DNA of 50,139 bases from Lachnoclostridium sp. (lineage in GTDB: Bacteria > Bacillota > Clostridia > Lachnospirales > Lachnospiraceae), in contig JAMPEB010000021.1 in the NCBI GenBank assembly GCA_023665475.1, forward strand, positions 1-50,139, in the 5' to 3' direction. The stretch's first letter is position 1. Each line of letters begins with the position of its first letter. The notes under the pieces were generated by a model, which saw only the letters and a list, made by a program, of their open reading frames with translations, searched no databases and was not told the DNA's origin. The translations under genes and the position numbers were made by a program. Below are positions 33,500 through 41,130 of the stretch, in pieces.

Positions 33500-33599
33500 C
33501 GGAAATCCAGCCGCTATGTGTCTGTCGTACGATGTGTTTCCGGATTTTCTTATTACCATATCCGGTGATATGATATAGATAATAGGAACAGACAGCGGC
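33500..33599 (+). promoter_or_regulatory. possible structured leader of the aminotransferase gene
   Basis: Long-range complementarity is visible: ACAGACAGCGGC (33588-33599) matches an upstream stretch at 33510-33525 (GCCGCT, three unpaired bases, TGTCTGT). CGGAAA (33500-33505) pairs with TTTCCG (33537-33542), and TCCGG segments are repeated. The closing strand lies about 10 bases before the aaggagg site at 33606-33612. It matches no riboswitch class that I recognise. Confidence 0.4.
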
Positions 33600-33619
33600 A
33601 GGTATAAGGAGGATATCAA

Positions 33620-34819
33620 ATGCAGCAGTTAGCGATACATGGCGGCAAACCGGTTCGGGAGAAGCCGATTTATTATGGTAAACAGTGTATTGAGCAGGAC
33701 GATGTGGATGCGGTGACGGCCACATTACTTAGCGATTATATTACCTGCGGTCCTAAGGTGACAGAGTTGGAGCAGGCGCTTTGTGAGGAAACCGGCGCAA
33801 AATATGCGGTGGTTGTGAGCAACGGTACGGCGGCTTTGCACTTGGCAGCCTTGGCGGCGGGATTTAAAGAAGGCGATGAAGTTATCGTCAGTTCCATTAC
33901 CTTTGCGGCCTCGGCAAACTGTGTGCTTTACTGCGGCGCAAAACCGGTCTTTGCCGATATCAACCCGCAAACCTATAATATAGACCCGGCGTCCGTCCGT
34001 AAGCTGATTACCTCCAAAACCAAAGGGATTGTGGCGGTGGACTTTACCGGACAGGCTGTGGAATTGGATGAGATACGGAATATTTGCAGGGAGCACAATC
34101 TGATTTTGATAGAAGATGCGGCCCATGCCATAGGTACAAAATATAAAGGGCAGCCGGTGGGAAGCATTGCGGATATGACCTGTTTTAGTTTTCATCCGGT
34201 GAAAACCATTACCGGCGGCGAGGGCGGAGCCATCACTACCAATGATTATCAGCTTTATCATAAGCTGATGAGACTGCGCACCCATGGCATTACCCGGCAT
34301 CAGGAAGAGATGGAACATCCCACCGATGCGAAGTGGTATAATGAACAGGTGGAGTTAGGATATAACTACCGAATGACGGACTTTCAAGCGGCTCTTTTGC
34401 TCAGCCAGCTTCGCAAACTGTCCCGGTTTTCGGCACGCCGGAAAGAACTGGTAGAAAAATACGATAAAGCGTTTTCCGAGATGCCGGAAATTGTGATACA
34501 GAAAGAAATCCCGGAGTCAGACACCACCAGGCATCTTTATATTCTGCGTCTGAAACCGGAATTATTAACCTGTGACAGGAGACAGTTTTTTGACGCCCTT
34601 TATGCCGAGAATGTTTGTCCACAGGTTCATTATATGCCGGTGTACTATCATTCTTATTATGAAAAATTGGGCTATCAGAGGGGGATTTGTCCGAATGCGG
34701 AAAAGTATTATGAGGAAGTCATGAGCATACCTCTTTATCCTTCCCTGACGGAGGAGGAGGCTCAGGATGTTATCAGTGCCGTGAAGAAAGTGGTACAGTA
34801 TTACAGGAAAGAGATTTGA
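33620..34819 (+). CDS. DegT/DnrJ/EryC1 sugar aminotransferase (PseC-like)
   Basis: 399-residue PLP-dependent enzyme that aminates a nucleotide 4-keto sugar. PLP Lys195 lies in SFHPVKTITGGEGGAI; the family motifs GTAALHLAALAAG, EDAAHAIG and GYNYRMTDFQAALLLSQL are present, as is HYMPVYYHSYYEKLGY near the C-terminus. The overall pattern, with IHGGKPVREKPIYYGKQCIEQDDV at the start, is closest to the PseC group that makes UDP-4-amino-4,6-dideoxy-AltNAc. The rest of a pseudaminic acid pathway is not in the window. A perfect aaggagg site fixes the ATG. With the acyltransferase upstream it suggests modified amino sugars for surface glycan. Confidence 0.9.
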   Translation: MQQLAIHGGKPVREKPIYYGKQCIEQDDVDAVTATLLSDYITCGPKVTELEQALCEETGAKYAVVVSNGTAALHLAALAAGFKEGDEVIVSSITFAASANCVLYCGAKPVFADINPQTYNIDPASVRKLITSKTKGIVAVDFTGQAVELDEIRNICREHNLILIEDAAHAIGTKYKGQPVGSIADMTCFSFHPVKTITGGEGGAITTNDYQLYHKLMRLRTHGITRHQEEMEHPTDAKWYNEQVELGYNYRMTDFQAALLLSQLRKLSRFSARRKELVEKYDKAFSEMPEIVIQKEIPESDTTRHLYILRLKPELLTCDRRQFFDALYAENVCPQVHYMPVYYHSYYEKLGYQRGICPNAEKYYEEVMSIPLYPSLTEEEAQDVISAVKKVVQYYRKEI

Positions 34820-34868
34820 CAGACAGGATAAATTGTTTGTGCTGCCAAAGGCGGCAAGGAGGATTTTT

Positions 34869-35711
34869 ATGTACAGAGACAGAGCCGCAGGATGGCAGCA
34901 TGCGAAATTATCGGGGCATTCCAATGAGGCGCTGGTGAAGAAGCTTCTGGATACCGATGAGGAATACAGCAGGGAATTCATGGAAAGGCTTGGTTTGTCC
35001 GGGGAGACGATAGCTTCAACATCCATCGGAGGACTGCACGAAACCAATGTCAGCAGTGTGCTGGGAAGGACCACCAAGTCAAAGACGGATTTAAAAATCC
35101 AATGTGCGGGCGGCAGAGAAATCCGTATTTCCATCAAAAAGAGTCTGGGCGGACAAGTATATCTGATTAAAGCCGGGGCTTTTATGGAAGTATTTGAAAA
35201 ACAGTTTGAGAAAACAATACCTTCTGATGTTAAGAGAGCCATTGAATTGTTCTGGGCGGCTGCGGATGACGCTTTGACCATTATCGGGGAACATGGAGAT
35301 ACGGTATATAGTAAAGCTTATGATCTGCAAGTCAGGCATAAAAGCCTCAATGCCGATACCTTAAGAAAGTATGACGAATCTTTATATGGGGCGTTGTTGG
35401 GGTGGTTTGCCGATAACATTTATGAAATTACCAAGCTGTGCTTTTCCATGGGCGCCGCTTGGGACGAGGGGGAATGGTCGGATTATGTCTGGTATATCAA
35501 CCTTCTGGGGGAATGTAATATAGATGAGATATTCTGCATTGAGGATATCTGTGAAGCCGCAGAGCGCGTAGCATGTGAGCAAATCTACTATGGCAGCAGC
35601 AACGGCGGAACCACAATACAACTGCCTTTCGGTTTTGTACAGTGGCACCAATCCTCGCTGCAATTTCATCATTCCTATGACAAAGTCAGCGGTTTTGTTC
35701 GGGGGTTGTAA
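34869..35711 (+). CDS. putative type II restriction endonuclease
   Basis: 280 residues, convergent with and overlapping a DNA cytosine methyltransferase by 26 bases, which is the main reason for the call. A restriction-type catalytic pattern is visible: SKTDLKI (Asp74), then REIRISIKKSLGGQVY with Ser88-Ile-Lys90, that is D-x13-SxK, a known variation on PD-(D/E)xK; Glu84 could be the third acidic residue. The N-terminal region (LSGHSNEALVKKLLDTD) also fits restriction enzymes. The ATG at 34869 with aaggagg in front is chosen over 34833. It follows the sugar aminotransferase by 49 bases but is not functionally related to it. The cut site cannot be read from sequence; it should match that of the methylase. 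Confidence 0.7.
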   Translation: MYRDRAAGWQHAKLSGHSNEALVKKLLDTDEEYSREFMERLGLSGETIASTSIGGLHETNVSSVLGRTTKSKTDLKIQCAGGREIRISIKKSLGGQVYLIKAGAFMEVFEKQFEKTIPSDVKRAIELFWAAADDALTIIGEHGDTVYSKAYDLQVRHKSLNADTLRKYDESLYGALLGWFADNIYEITKLCFSMGAAWDEGEWSDYVWYINLLGECNIDEIFCIEDICEAAERVACEQIYYGSSNGGTTIQLPFGFVQWHQSSLQFHHSYDKVSGFVRGL

Positions 35712-36774
35712 GCGCCTGAAGCATTTTTCCGGCAATGGCAACGGAAAGCAGGGGCGGAACGGCATTTCCGATTTCCAGCCGCTTCATGCCATCGGAACCG
35801 AAAAACCCATAGTCGTCAGGGAAACTCTGTAGTCTGGCGCCTTCTCTGATGGACATTGCCCGAGAATCCCTTGGGTGGATACATCTTGATGAAGACGGAC
35901 AGGCAAAATTTCTGGTGATAGTGGTAGAGGGCTTGTCCCACCATAATTTCGCATAAGTATTTCCGTATCCGCTTTTAGGGCGGATATCTTCCGGCAGATC
36001 ATCCTTACATTGTCCGTCTGAAAGCGCCTGCATAATCTTGATTAAATGTGCTCCGTTTTTGGGCGCGCTATGTTCTGTTAATACGGTTGAGCCGTTATGC
36101 CTCACAAATGCCAGAAAATCGTTTTCTACAGCTTTTGCATAATGATTATCTGTCTGACCGCTTAAAAGCATCGGTAAATCGCCGATGGCGTCTCTTAAGG
36201 TCACATAGGGCAGCAGACCTTCTCCGTGCGTGGGCAGCGGATATTCATAAGGATTGCTGCCTAGGAATCCTACTAAGATGACTCTTTCCCGCTGCTGGGG
36301 AACACCATAATTTACAGCATTTAAAATTTTGTATTTTAACTGATACCCCAATTCTTGAAATTCCGCCTGAATGCTCCGAAACAGATTTCCTTTGTCCATG
36401 CTCAAAATTCCCGTGACATTTTCAAAAACAAATGCCCGGGGTTTTAGAATCTTCAATATTCTTTTATACTGCATAAATAAATTTGCCCTGTCATCCATCC
36501 GTCTTTTCCCAAGCGTGGAATACGACTGACAAGGCGGGCCTCCCACGACAATATCAATTTTATTACCGCCGACGGCTTCTCTGATGATTCCCTCCGTCAA
36601 CTCATGAATATCGCAGTTTATCATATTTACATCGGGATAATTTAAGGTATATGCCTTGGAAATATCCGTCTCTATTTCATTAGCCATAATGATTTCAAAC
36701 TCTTTTAACCGCGAAAATCCGTAACTGAGTCCGCCGACTCCGGCAAAAAGATCAACTATCTTGTATGTATTCAC
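35686..36774 (-). CDS. DNA (cytosine-5) methyltransferase
   Basis: 362 residues with all main C5-methylase motifs in order: I DLFAGVGGLSYGF (residue 8 on), IV GGPPCQSYSTLG with catalytic Cys82, VI ENVTGIL, VIII QQRERVILVGF, then a target-recognition region (about 200-290), IX REGARLQSFPDDY and X IGNAVPPLLSVAIAG. It methylates a specific DNA site to protect it from the endonuclease encoded tail-to-tail with it. It lies 62 bases downstream of a small minus-strand gene that shares its promoter. The recognition region GYGNTYAKLWWDKPSTTITRN resembles that of several Dcm-like enzymes but does not tell the site. Confidence 0.95.
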   Translation of the reverse strand: MNTYKIVDLFAGVGGLSYGFSRLKEFEIIMANEIETDISKAYTLNYPDVNMINCDIHELTEGIIREAVGGNKIDIVVGGPPCQSYSTLGKRRMDDRANLFMQYKRILKILKPRAFVFENVTGILSMDKGNLFRSIQAEFQELGYQLKYKILNAVNYGVPQQRERVILVGFLGSNPYEYPLPTHGEGLLPYVTLRDAIGDLPMLLSGQTDNHYAKAVENDFLAFVRHNGSTVLTEHSAPKNGAHLIKIMQALSDGQCKDDLPEDIRPKSGYGNTYAKLWWDKPSTTITRNFACPSSSRCIHPRDSRAMSIREGARLQSFPDDYGFFGSDGMKRLEIGNAVPPLLSVAIAGKMLQALTTPEQNR

Positions 36775-36836
36775 TTTTGGTACTCCTTAATGCAATTTTT
36801 TACGCAAATTCTTCCTGTCAGAGCGACTTGCTGTAA

Positions 36837-37076
36837 TCAGGTATCCTGCGTAAATTCCAGATATAATGTAACAGCCCGCTTCAGTTGTGATTTGATACAA
36901 GAGGAAAGAACGGCATAGGCTTCAGTCTTTGCTAAAGCAGCAGTTGTATTATCCCCGATAGTGTCCGTTGCGGTCATTTTATTGATTCTCTTGCATCTGG
37001 AAATAACATCTGCGGCAGAACGCGTCGACATGCTTTTTTTATGCTGCAACCACTGTTTGAAAGCTGCGTAATCCAT
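36837..37076 (-). CDS. small protein encoded upstream of the methyltransferase
   Basis: 79 residues. MDYAAFKQWLQHKKSMSTRSAADVISRCKRINKM looks like a helical SAM-like N-terminal domain of tyrosine recombinases (FxxWL...S..T..D..SR). No catalytic domain follows; the rest is a second helical part with AVLSSCIKSQLKRAVTLYLEF. The ribosome binding site gaggag lies close to the ATG. It is transcribed from its own promoter toward the methyltransferase, so it may regulate the restriction-modification genes as C proteins do, although no helix-turn-helix is evident. Its last codons coincide with a 15-base sequence that also occurs at 17848-17862. Confidence 0.65.
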   Translation of the reverse strand: MDYAAFKQWLQHKKSMSTRSAADVISRCKRINKMTATDTIGDNTTAALAKTEAYAVLSSCIKSQLKRAVTLYLEFTQDT

Positions 37077-37107
37077 TGGCTCACTCTCCTCGTTAAAAGA
37101 TGCTTTG

Positions 37108-37137
37108 ATTATACTATGACGGTGACAGTTACGTCAA
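37108..37137 (-). promoter_or_regulatory. minus-strand promoter of the restriction-modification genes
   Basis: On the minus strand, TTGACG (37137-37132) and a perfect TATAAT (37113-37108) are separated by 18 bases. The promoter reads into the 79-residue gene and then the methyltransferase. Confidence 0.65.
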
Positions 37138-37171
37138 TGATGGCTTTGGACTTGATACGACTAGCGTTACT

Positions 37172-37281
37172 AAAAGATAATTTGGTATAATTTAACCCAA
37201 ATATCTTTTAAGACTTGAAAAATTAAAATATATTTGGTATGATAGAAGAAATTGAGGGAAAAACTAACCCAAATATCTTTT
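37172..37281. promoter_or_regulatory. paired inverted repeats around the DUF4143 gene promoter
   Basis: Two related inverted repeats: AAAAGATAATTTGG (37172-37185) with CCAAATATCTTTT (37197-37209), and AAAATATATTTGG (37225-37237) with CCCAAATATCTTTT (37268-37281). A promoter with TTGAAA (37215-37220), a 17-base spacer and TATGAT (37238-37243) lies between the two right arms; the spacer coincides with the second left arm. This looks like a set of repressor sites controlling the gene at 37295. A third copy occurs after that gene. Confidence 0.65.
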
Positions 37282-37294
37282 AATAAGGAGCCGC

Positions 37295-38557
37295 ATGATG
37301 GAGATAGAGATTAAGCGGGATTATTATCTGGGACAGATGCTAAAGCGTAAAAATAATGGCTTAATAAAAATTGTGACCGGTATTCGTAGATGCGGAAAGT
37401 CCTATTTGCTGCGCACACTGTTCAAAAATGCTTTGCTTGCGGACGGAGTGCCAACCGACCATATTATAGAGATGGCGTTTGACTTGTTTGACAATATGGA
37501 ATATCGCGACCCGAAGGTCTTTTATCCGTGGATAAAGGAGCAGCTTAAGGATGATGGGAAATATTATATCCTTTTGGACGAAGTTCAGATGCTTGGAGAA
37601 TTTGTCAGTGTTCTGAACGGACTTGCGGATAAGAAGAACTGTGACCTATATGTATCCGGCAGCAACGCAAAATTCCTGTCTAAGGATATTGCTACAGAGT
37701 TTGGAGGTAGAGGAGACGAGATTCATATGTATCCGTTAAGTTTTTCGGAGTTCATGTCCGTGTATGATGGGAATCAGTATGACGGTTGGAATGAATATGT
37801 CTCATACGGCGGAATTCCATTAGTGGTCCTTGCGGATACGGAAGAGCAGAAGGTGGCATTACTCGATAATCTGCTTAAAGAAACCTACATTCGCGACATT
37901 ATAAAGCGTAATAAAATCAGAAATGTCAGCGAAATGGAAGCATTGCTGAACATTCTTTCTTCAGCAATCGGTTCTCTCACAAATCCGAATAAACTGAAAA
38001 ATACATTTAAGAGTGTTGGCCATTCCAGAATTACCGCAACTACCATCACAAAGTACATTGAATATTTGGAAGATGCATTTTTAGTGGAAGCGGCTAAGAG
38101 ATACGATATTAAGGGAAAAGCTTATATAGAAACACCGCTTAAGTATTATTTCATGGACATGGGGCTTCGTAATGCGCGAATCAATTTCCGGCAGATGGAA
38201 GTGACGCATGCTATGGAAAATGTAATATACAATGAACTGCGCATGCGTGGCTATCATGTGGATGTGGGCAATCTGACAATCGTTGAAAGCGACAAGTCTG
38301 CGAAAGCGGTAAAGAAGCAGCTTGAAGTTGACTTTATATGCAGTAGAGGTTCAAAAAAGTATTACATTCAATCGGCATATCTTCTTGAAACAAAAGAAAA
38401 GGCAGCGCAAGAGTTACGACCGCTTTTGAAAATTCGGGATTCTTTTAAAAAAATCGTGATTACAGCAAATACACCGAGACCTTTTTATAATGAAGACGGG
38501 ATATTGATGATGAGCGTTTATGATTTCCTGCTGAATGCAGAATCTTTGGAGATATAG
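37295..38557 (+). CDS. AAA ATPase with DUF4143 domain
   Basis: 420 residues. The P-loop is GIRRCGKS (Lys35) and Walker B is YILLDEVQML (Asp95-Glu96). The middle contains LYVSGSNAKFLSKDIATEFGGRGDEIHMYPLSFSEFM, the family hallmark, and the C-terminal DUF4143 part has LEVDFICSRGSKKYYIQSAYLLET, a nuclease-like (D-x-ExK-reminiscent) pattern. Such ATPases are common, mobile and multi-copy in gut bacteria, and their function is unsettled. The gene is preceded by aaggag and by two inverted repeats. A matching repeat comes before the next gene, suggesting shared control. Its codon use looks more AT-rich than that of the neighbouring chromosome genes, consistent with transfer. Confidence 0.9.
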   Translation: MMEIEIKRDYYLGQMLKRKNNGLIKIVTGIRRCGKSYLLRTLFKNALLADGVPTDHIIEMAFDLFDNMEYRDPKVFYPWIKEQLKDDGKYYILLDEVQMLGEFVSVLNGLADKKNCDLYVSGSNAKFLSKDIATEFGGRGDEIHMYPLSFSEFMSVYDGNQYDGWNEYVSYGGIPLVVLADTEEQKVALLDNLLKETYIRDIIKRNKIRNVSEMEALLNILSSAIGSLTNPNKLKNTFKSVGHSRITATTITKYIEYLEDAFLVEAAKRYDIKGKAYIETPLKYYFMDMGLRNARINFRQMEVTHAMENVIYNELRMRGYHVDVGNLTIVESDKSAKAVKKQLEVDFICSRGSKKYYIQSAYLLETKEKAAQELRPLLKIRDSFKKIVITANTPRPFYNEDGILMMSVYDFLLNAESLEI

Positions 38558-38560
38558 ATG

Positions 38561-38598
38561 AAAAGATATTTAAGTAAAAATTAACCGAAATATCTTTT
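38561..38598. promoter_or_regulatory. third copy of the inverted repeat, before the 151-residue gene
   Basis: AAAAGATATTT (38561-38571) and CCGAAATATCTTTT (38585-38598) repeat the operator-like motif found twice before the DUF4143 gene. TAGAAT (38598-38603) could be a -10 box at its right edge. Confidence 0.6.
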
Positions 38599-38619
38599 AG
38601 AATATGCAGGAGTATACGA

Positions 38620-39075
38620 ATGATAAATACAAGCAAATCAGACTCAAGGGAACAACGGGACGCCGAAGGTTACATTGCGAACGCTGCAGAAAAAATGTTT
38701 GGATGCCATTTTGAAAGAAATGCCCGGATAGTCCTTGCGGATGGTGTTCATATGGAACCGGATTTGTATTCGGAAGATGAAAAAATAATATGTGAGATAT
38801 ATTCACACATCGGAGTTTTGAAGGGTGGACAGAAACACAAAATAGCGCAGGATATTTTGAAAATGTTGTTACTGGAAAAGAGTAAGGCATTTTCCTACAG
38901 AAAGATTCTGATTGTTGTAGATGATAAAGTAAAAAACTATTTGAGGGGGCAATCCTTTATAGCCGAGAGTATACGGCAATTTGGCATAGAAGTCGAAAAG
39001 ATTGACCTGTCGAAAGAATTAGCTGATAGTGTTTCAAAGGCACAAGGAAGGCAGATTATGAAAAATGTGGAATAA
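38620..39075 (+). CDS. small protein, possible restriction-endonuclease-like fold
   Basis: 151 residues, no membrane segment. It contains HMEPDLYSEDEKIICEIYSHIG (Pro47, Asp48, Glu59, Tyr61), similar in layout to the PD-(D/E)xK core but with Tyr in place of Lys. A helix with GGQKHKIAQDILKM follows, then a strand-rich part RKILIVVDDKVKNYL and IEVEKIDLSKEL. It might bind or cut DNA, or it might be an inactive relative; I cannot assign a family. The ribosome binding site is gcaggag. It lies 62 bases after the DUF4143 ATPase gene with the same inverted repeat between them, so the two probably belong to one accessory locus. Confidence 0.6.
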   Translation: MINTSKSDSREQRDAEGYIANAAEKMFGCHFERNARIVLADGVHMEPDLYSEDEKIICEIYSHIGVLKGGQKHKIAQDILKMLLLEKSKAFSYRKILIVVDDKVKNYLRGQSFIAESIRQFGIEVEKIDLSKELADSVSKAQGRQIMKNVE

Positions 39076-39302
39076 TTAACAAAATATCAGATGTTTAAAA
39101 GGAAAGAGAGTGTAATATTATAAAATTTAGTTTGTTAAAAATGATAAGTTAATAATAATGGATGAATGAGAATGTCTTTTAATTCTCTATTTGAGATGGA
39201 GCAACGGGCAAAGCTGTAGCGTGACCTAGTGTACTTAAAAACCTTCTATGCTATAATAATATTGTTTTTGCAGACCATATCAAAGTAGAGAGAGGTATTT
39301 AA
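39076..39302. other. AT-rich intergenic stretch before the IS200 relic
   Basis: About 230 bases with no coding potential seen. The last 110 bases probably belong to the left flank of the IS200-type element that follows. A TATAAT at 39252-39257 lacks a good -35. No other feature could be identified. Confidence 0.5.
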
Positions 39303-39446
39303 GTGGACAATCAAAGTATAATACACACGCGATGGAATTGCACCTATCATATAGTGTTCATTCCCAAGTACAGGCGAAAGGTCCTGTATGGGAAAACGAA
39401 AAAAGATTTGGTAGAAATAATCAAAAAATTGTGCGAGATGAAGTAG
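39303..39446 (+). pseudogene. IS200/IS605-type transposase (TnpA) fragment
   Basis: Reading from a GTG after gagaggt gives 47 codons. They include TRWNCTYHIVFIPKYRRKVL and GKTKKDLVEIIKKLCEMK, then a stop. This is the N-terminus of the small Y1 transposase of IS200-like elements, whose usual length is about 140-155 residues. The HUH histidine pair and the catalytic Tyr region are missing, so it is a dead relic. The following 65 bases contain a ccccggagggg hairpin and may be what is left of the right end. Confidence 0.85.
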
Positions 39447-39512
39447 ATACGACTGATAAATGGGAAAGTACTGCGGAACCAGAGGAGTACCCCGGAGGGG
39501 TTAAAAAGTAAC

Positions 39513-39544
39513 TGCTTGCAATCCGCAAGCAAAACGGGTATACT
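39513..39544 (+). promoter_or_regulatory. promoter and operator of the relB-like antitoxin gene
   Basis: TTGCAA (39516-39521) and TATACT (39539-39544) are separated by 17 bases. The perfect palindrome GCTTGC-aatcc-GCAAGC (39514-39530) covers the -35 box. Toxin-antitoxin operons of this type repress themselves through such a site, bound by the antitoxin. Confidence 0.7.
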
Positions 39545-39564
39545 ATAGGCAGGAGGCGATTGAT

Positions 39565-39870
39565 ATGGCAAGAACATCAAATGTATTTGCGCGTGTGGAG
39601 CCTGAAATCAAGGAACAGGCAGAGCAGGTGCTTGGTCAGATGGGGATTTCGATGTCAAATGCAGTGGGGATGTTTTTAAGGCAGGTCGTGCTTCAGCGCG
39701 GCATACCGTTTGAGATGAAGCTGCCGCAGGAAGCGCCGGTTGTATACGGGGCTCTTACCAAAGAGCAGTTTGACAGGGAGATTGAAGAAGGGATGGCTGA
39801 CATACGGGAAGGCAGGGTCCATCCGGCAGACGCTGTTGAAGCGGAGATGAAGAGGGACTTCGGCATATGA
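39565..39870 (+). CDS. RelB/DinJ family antitoxin
   Basis: 101 residues. The N-terminal ribbon-helix-helix part reads ARTSNVFARVEPEIKEQAEQVLGQMGISMSNAVGMFLRQVVLQRGIPFEM, the DinJ/RelB signature. The C-terminal half is acidic and would wrap around the toxin. It would neutralise a RelE/YafQ-type RNase and repress its own operon. The ribosome binding site is aggaggcg. The ATG of the toxin gene overlaps its stop codon (ATGA). This gene is intact although the toxin gene has a frameshift, a common end state for such pairs. Confidence 0.93.
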   Translation: MARTSNVFARVEPEIKEQAEQVLGQMGISMSNAVGMFLRQVVLQRGIPFEMKLPQEAPVVYGALTKEQFDREIEEGMADIREGRVHPADAVEAEMKRDFGI

Positions 39871-40200
39871 GCTGGGATGTTGTATATACAGCAGGCGCAA
39901 GGCGGGATTTGAAGGGGGCTGTACGCATATATCGCAGATGAACTGTGCGCGCCGGAAACGGCAGCCAGACAGGTCGGGAGAATCATGGAAGGGATACATT
40001 CTCTCAGTGAAATGCCGATGCGTTATCGCCTGTATGATGATGAGCCGTGGCACAGTCAGGGGATGAGGTTTTTCCCGGTGGACAATTACCTTGTTTTTTA
40101 TCTGCCGGAGGAAATGGAAAATACTGTGTATATCGTTCGCATCATGTATGGCGGCAGGGATGTCCGCAGACAGCTAAAAGACACAAAAATGGAATACTGA
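39867..40200 (+). pseudogene. RelE/ParE-type toxin gene with a frameshift
   Basis: The first frame gives MSWDVVYTAGARRDLKGAVRIYRR and then stops. Dropping one G from the GGGGG run at 39913-39917 restores KGLYAYIADELCAPETAARQVGRIMEGIHSL and continues to RFFPVDNYLVFYLPEEMENTVYIVRIMYGGRDVRRQL. The repaired product would be a full-length RelE-type toxin of about 110 residues. As given, it is inactive unless slippage at the G run occurs. A sequencing error in the run cannot be excluded. Confidence 0.85.
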
Positions 40201-40329
40201 TTTTTGGAACCGCTCCGAAAGTGGCAAAGGGGTTCATTCGGCCCGATGCACAAAGGAAGACCGGATGAAAAAGACTGTGAGGCGGCTGCTGCATTTGCAA
40301 AGAAGATAGTAGGAAAGGAAGGAGTCTGA
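40201..40329 (+). pseudogene. 3' remnant of a lost gene, flavodoxin-like
   Basis: One frame reads GSFGPMHKGRPDEKDCEAAAAFAKKIVGKEGV and stops at 40327-40329. The pattern GPMHKGRPDEKD plus an amphipathic helix resembles the C-terminus of flavodoxin-type proteins, but only about 30 codons remain and no start or upstream part is present. It directly follows the broken toxin gene, suggesting deletions here. Confidence 0.4.
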
Positions 40330-40331
40330 GC

Positions 40332-41009
40332 ATGCAGGCAATTATGGAAACGCTCTTTGACATTGTATATCTGGCGCTGGTTATCACGGTCGGAATCAGG
40401 ATGATGTGCAGAAGCCGCGGAGAAAAACAATATTTCCTGTTTGGGATGATGGCGTTCCTTCTTGGCACGGGTGACGCGTTCCATCTTCTTCCCCGTGCTT
40501 ATGCTTTATGTACGACAGGGCTGGAAAATTATGTGGCGGCGCTTGGCATAGGCAAGCTGGTTACTTCTATTACCATGACTGTATTTTATGTATTGCTCTA
40601 TTATATATGGCGGCTTCGTTATCAGGTGCAAAGCAGGAATGCACTGACTGACTGTATCTGTCTGTTGGCGGCGGCAAGGATTATCCTGTGCCTTTTTCCG
40701 CAAAACGGATGGACATCTGCGGATGCGCCGCTTGCATGGGGAATCTACAGAAATATTCCCTTTGTGCTGCTCGGACTGCTTATTATTGTCCTTTATTTCA
40801 AAAAGACATCCGAAACGAAAGACAAAGGATTCCGGTTTATGTGGCTGGCGATTGTGCTGAGTTTTGGATTTTATATTCCGGTAGTCCTTTTTGTGGACGC
40901 AGTTCCCATGATCGGAATGCTTATGATTCCCAAGACCTGCGCTTATGTGTGGATGGTGCTGATGGGATACTATGATATGAAAAAAGCACTTTATGGTATA
41001 GAAAAATAA
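40332..41009 (+). CDS. multi-pass membrane protein, unknown function
   Basis: 225 residues with seven hydrophobic segments (about 5-24, 34-52, 68-92, 103-122, 135-155, 167-187 and 190-212). The first part holds GIRMMCRSRGEKQYFLFGMMAFLLGTGDAFHLLPR and the C-terminus is YYDMKKALYGIEK. I do not recognise a named family, although the pattern is familiar from clostridial membrane proteins. It may be a transport or sensing protein. The ATG has ggaagg upstream. It stands between the degenerate toxin-antitoxin region and the hydrolase gene, without an obvious partner. Confidence 0.75.
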   Translation: MQAIMETLFDIVYLALVITVGIRMMCRSRGEKQYFLFGMMAFLLGTGDAFHLLPRAYALCTTGLENYVAALGIGKLVTSITMTVFYVLLYYIWRLRYQVQSRNALTDCICLLAAARIILCLFPQNGWTSADAPLAWGIYRNIPFVLLGLLIIVLYFKKTSETKDKGFRFMWLAIVLSFGFYIPVVLFVDAVPMIGMLMIPKTCAYVWMVLMGYYDMKKALYGIEK

Positions 41010-41130
41010 AGAGAAGCTGCATTTTACCGTTCAAATTCGCATCTTACCTTTTTTCCGTTGATTTCTTTTGCAGCGTGATATATGTTGGATATATCAGCTA
41101 AAACGCGAAACGAAAGGAATGGAGTTAAAA

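Noticed and set aside
17848..36839. Direct 15-base repeat gacttgctgtaatca at 17848-17862 and 36825-36839 as possible attachment sites of a 19 kb mobile element
   Set aside because: No integrase or transfer genes lie near either copy and the interval is mainly core-like genes. The second copy probably reflects a shared small repeat tail.
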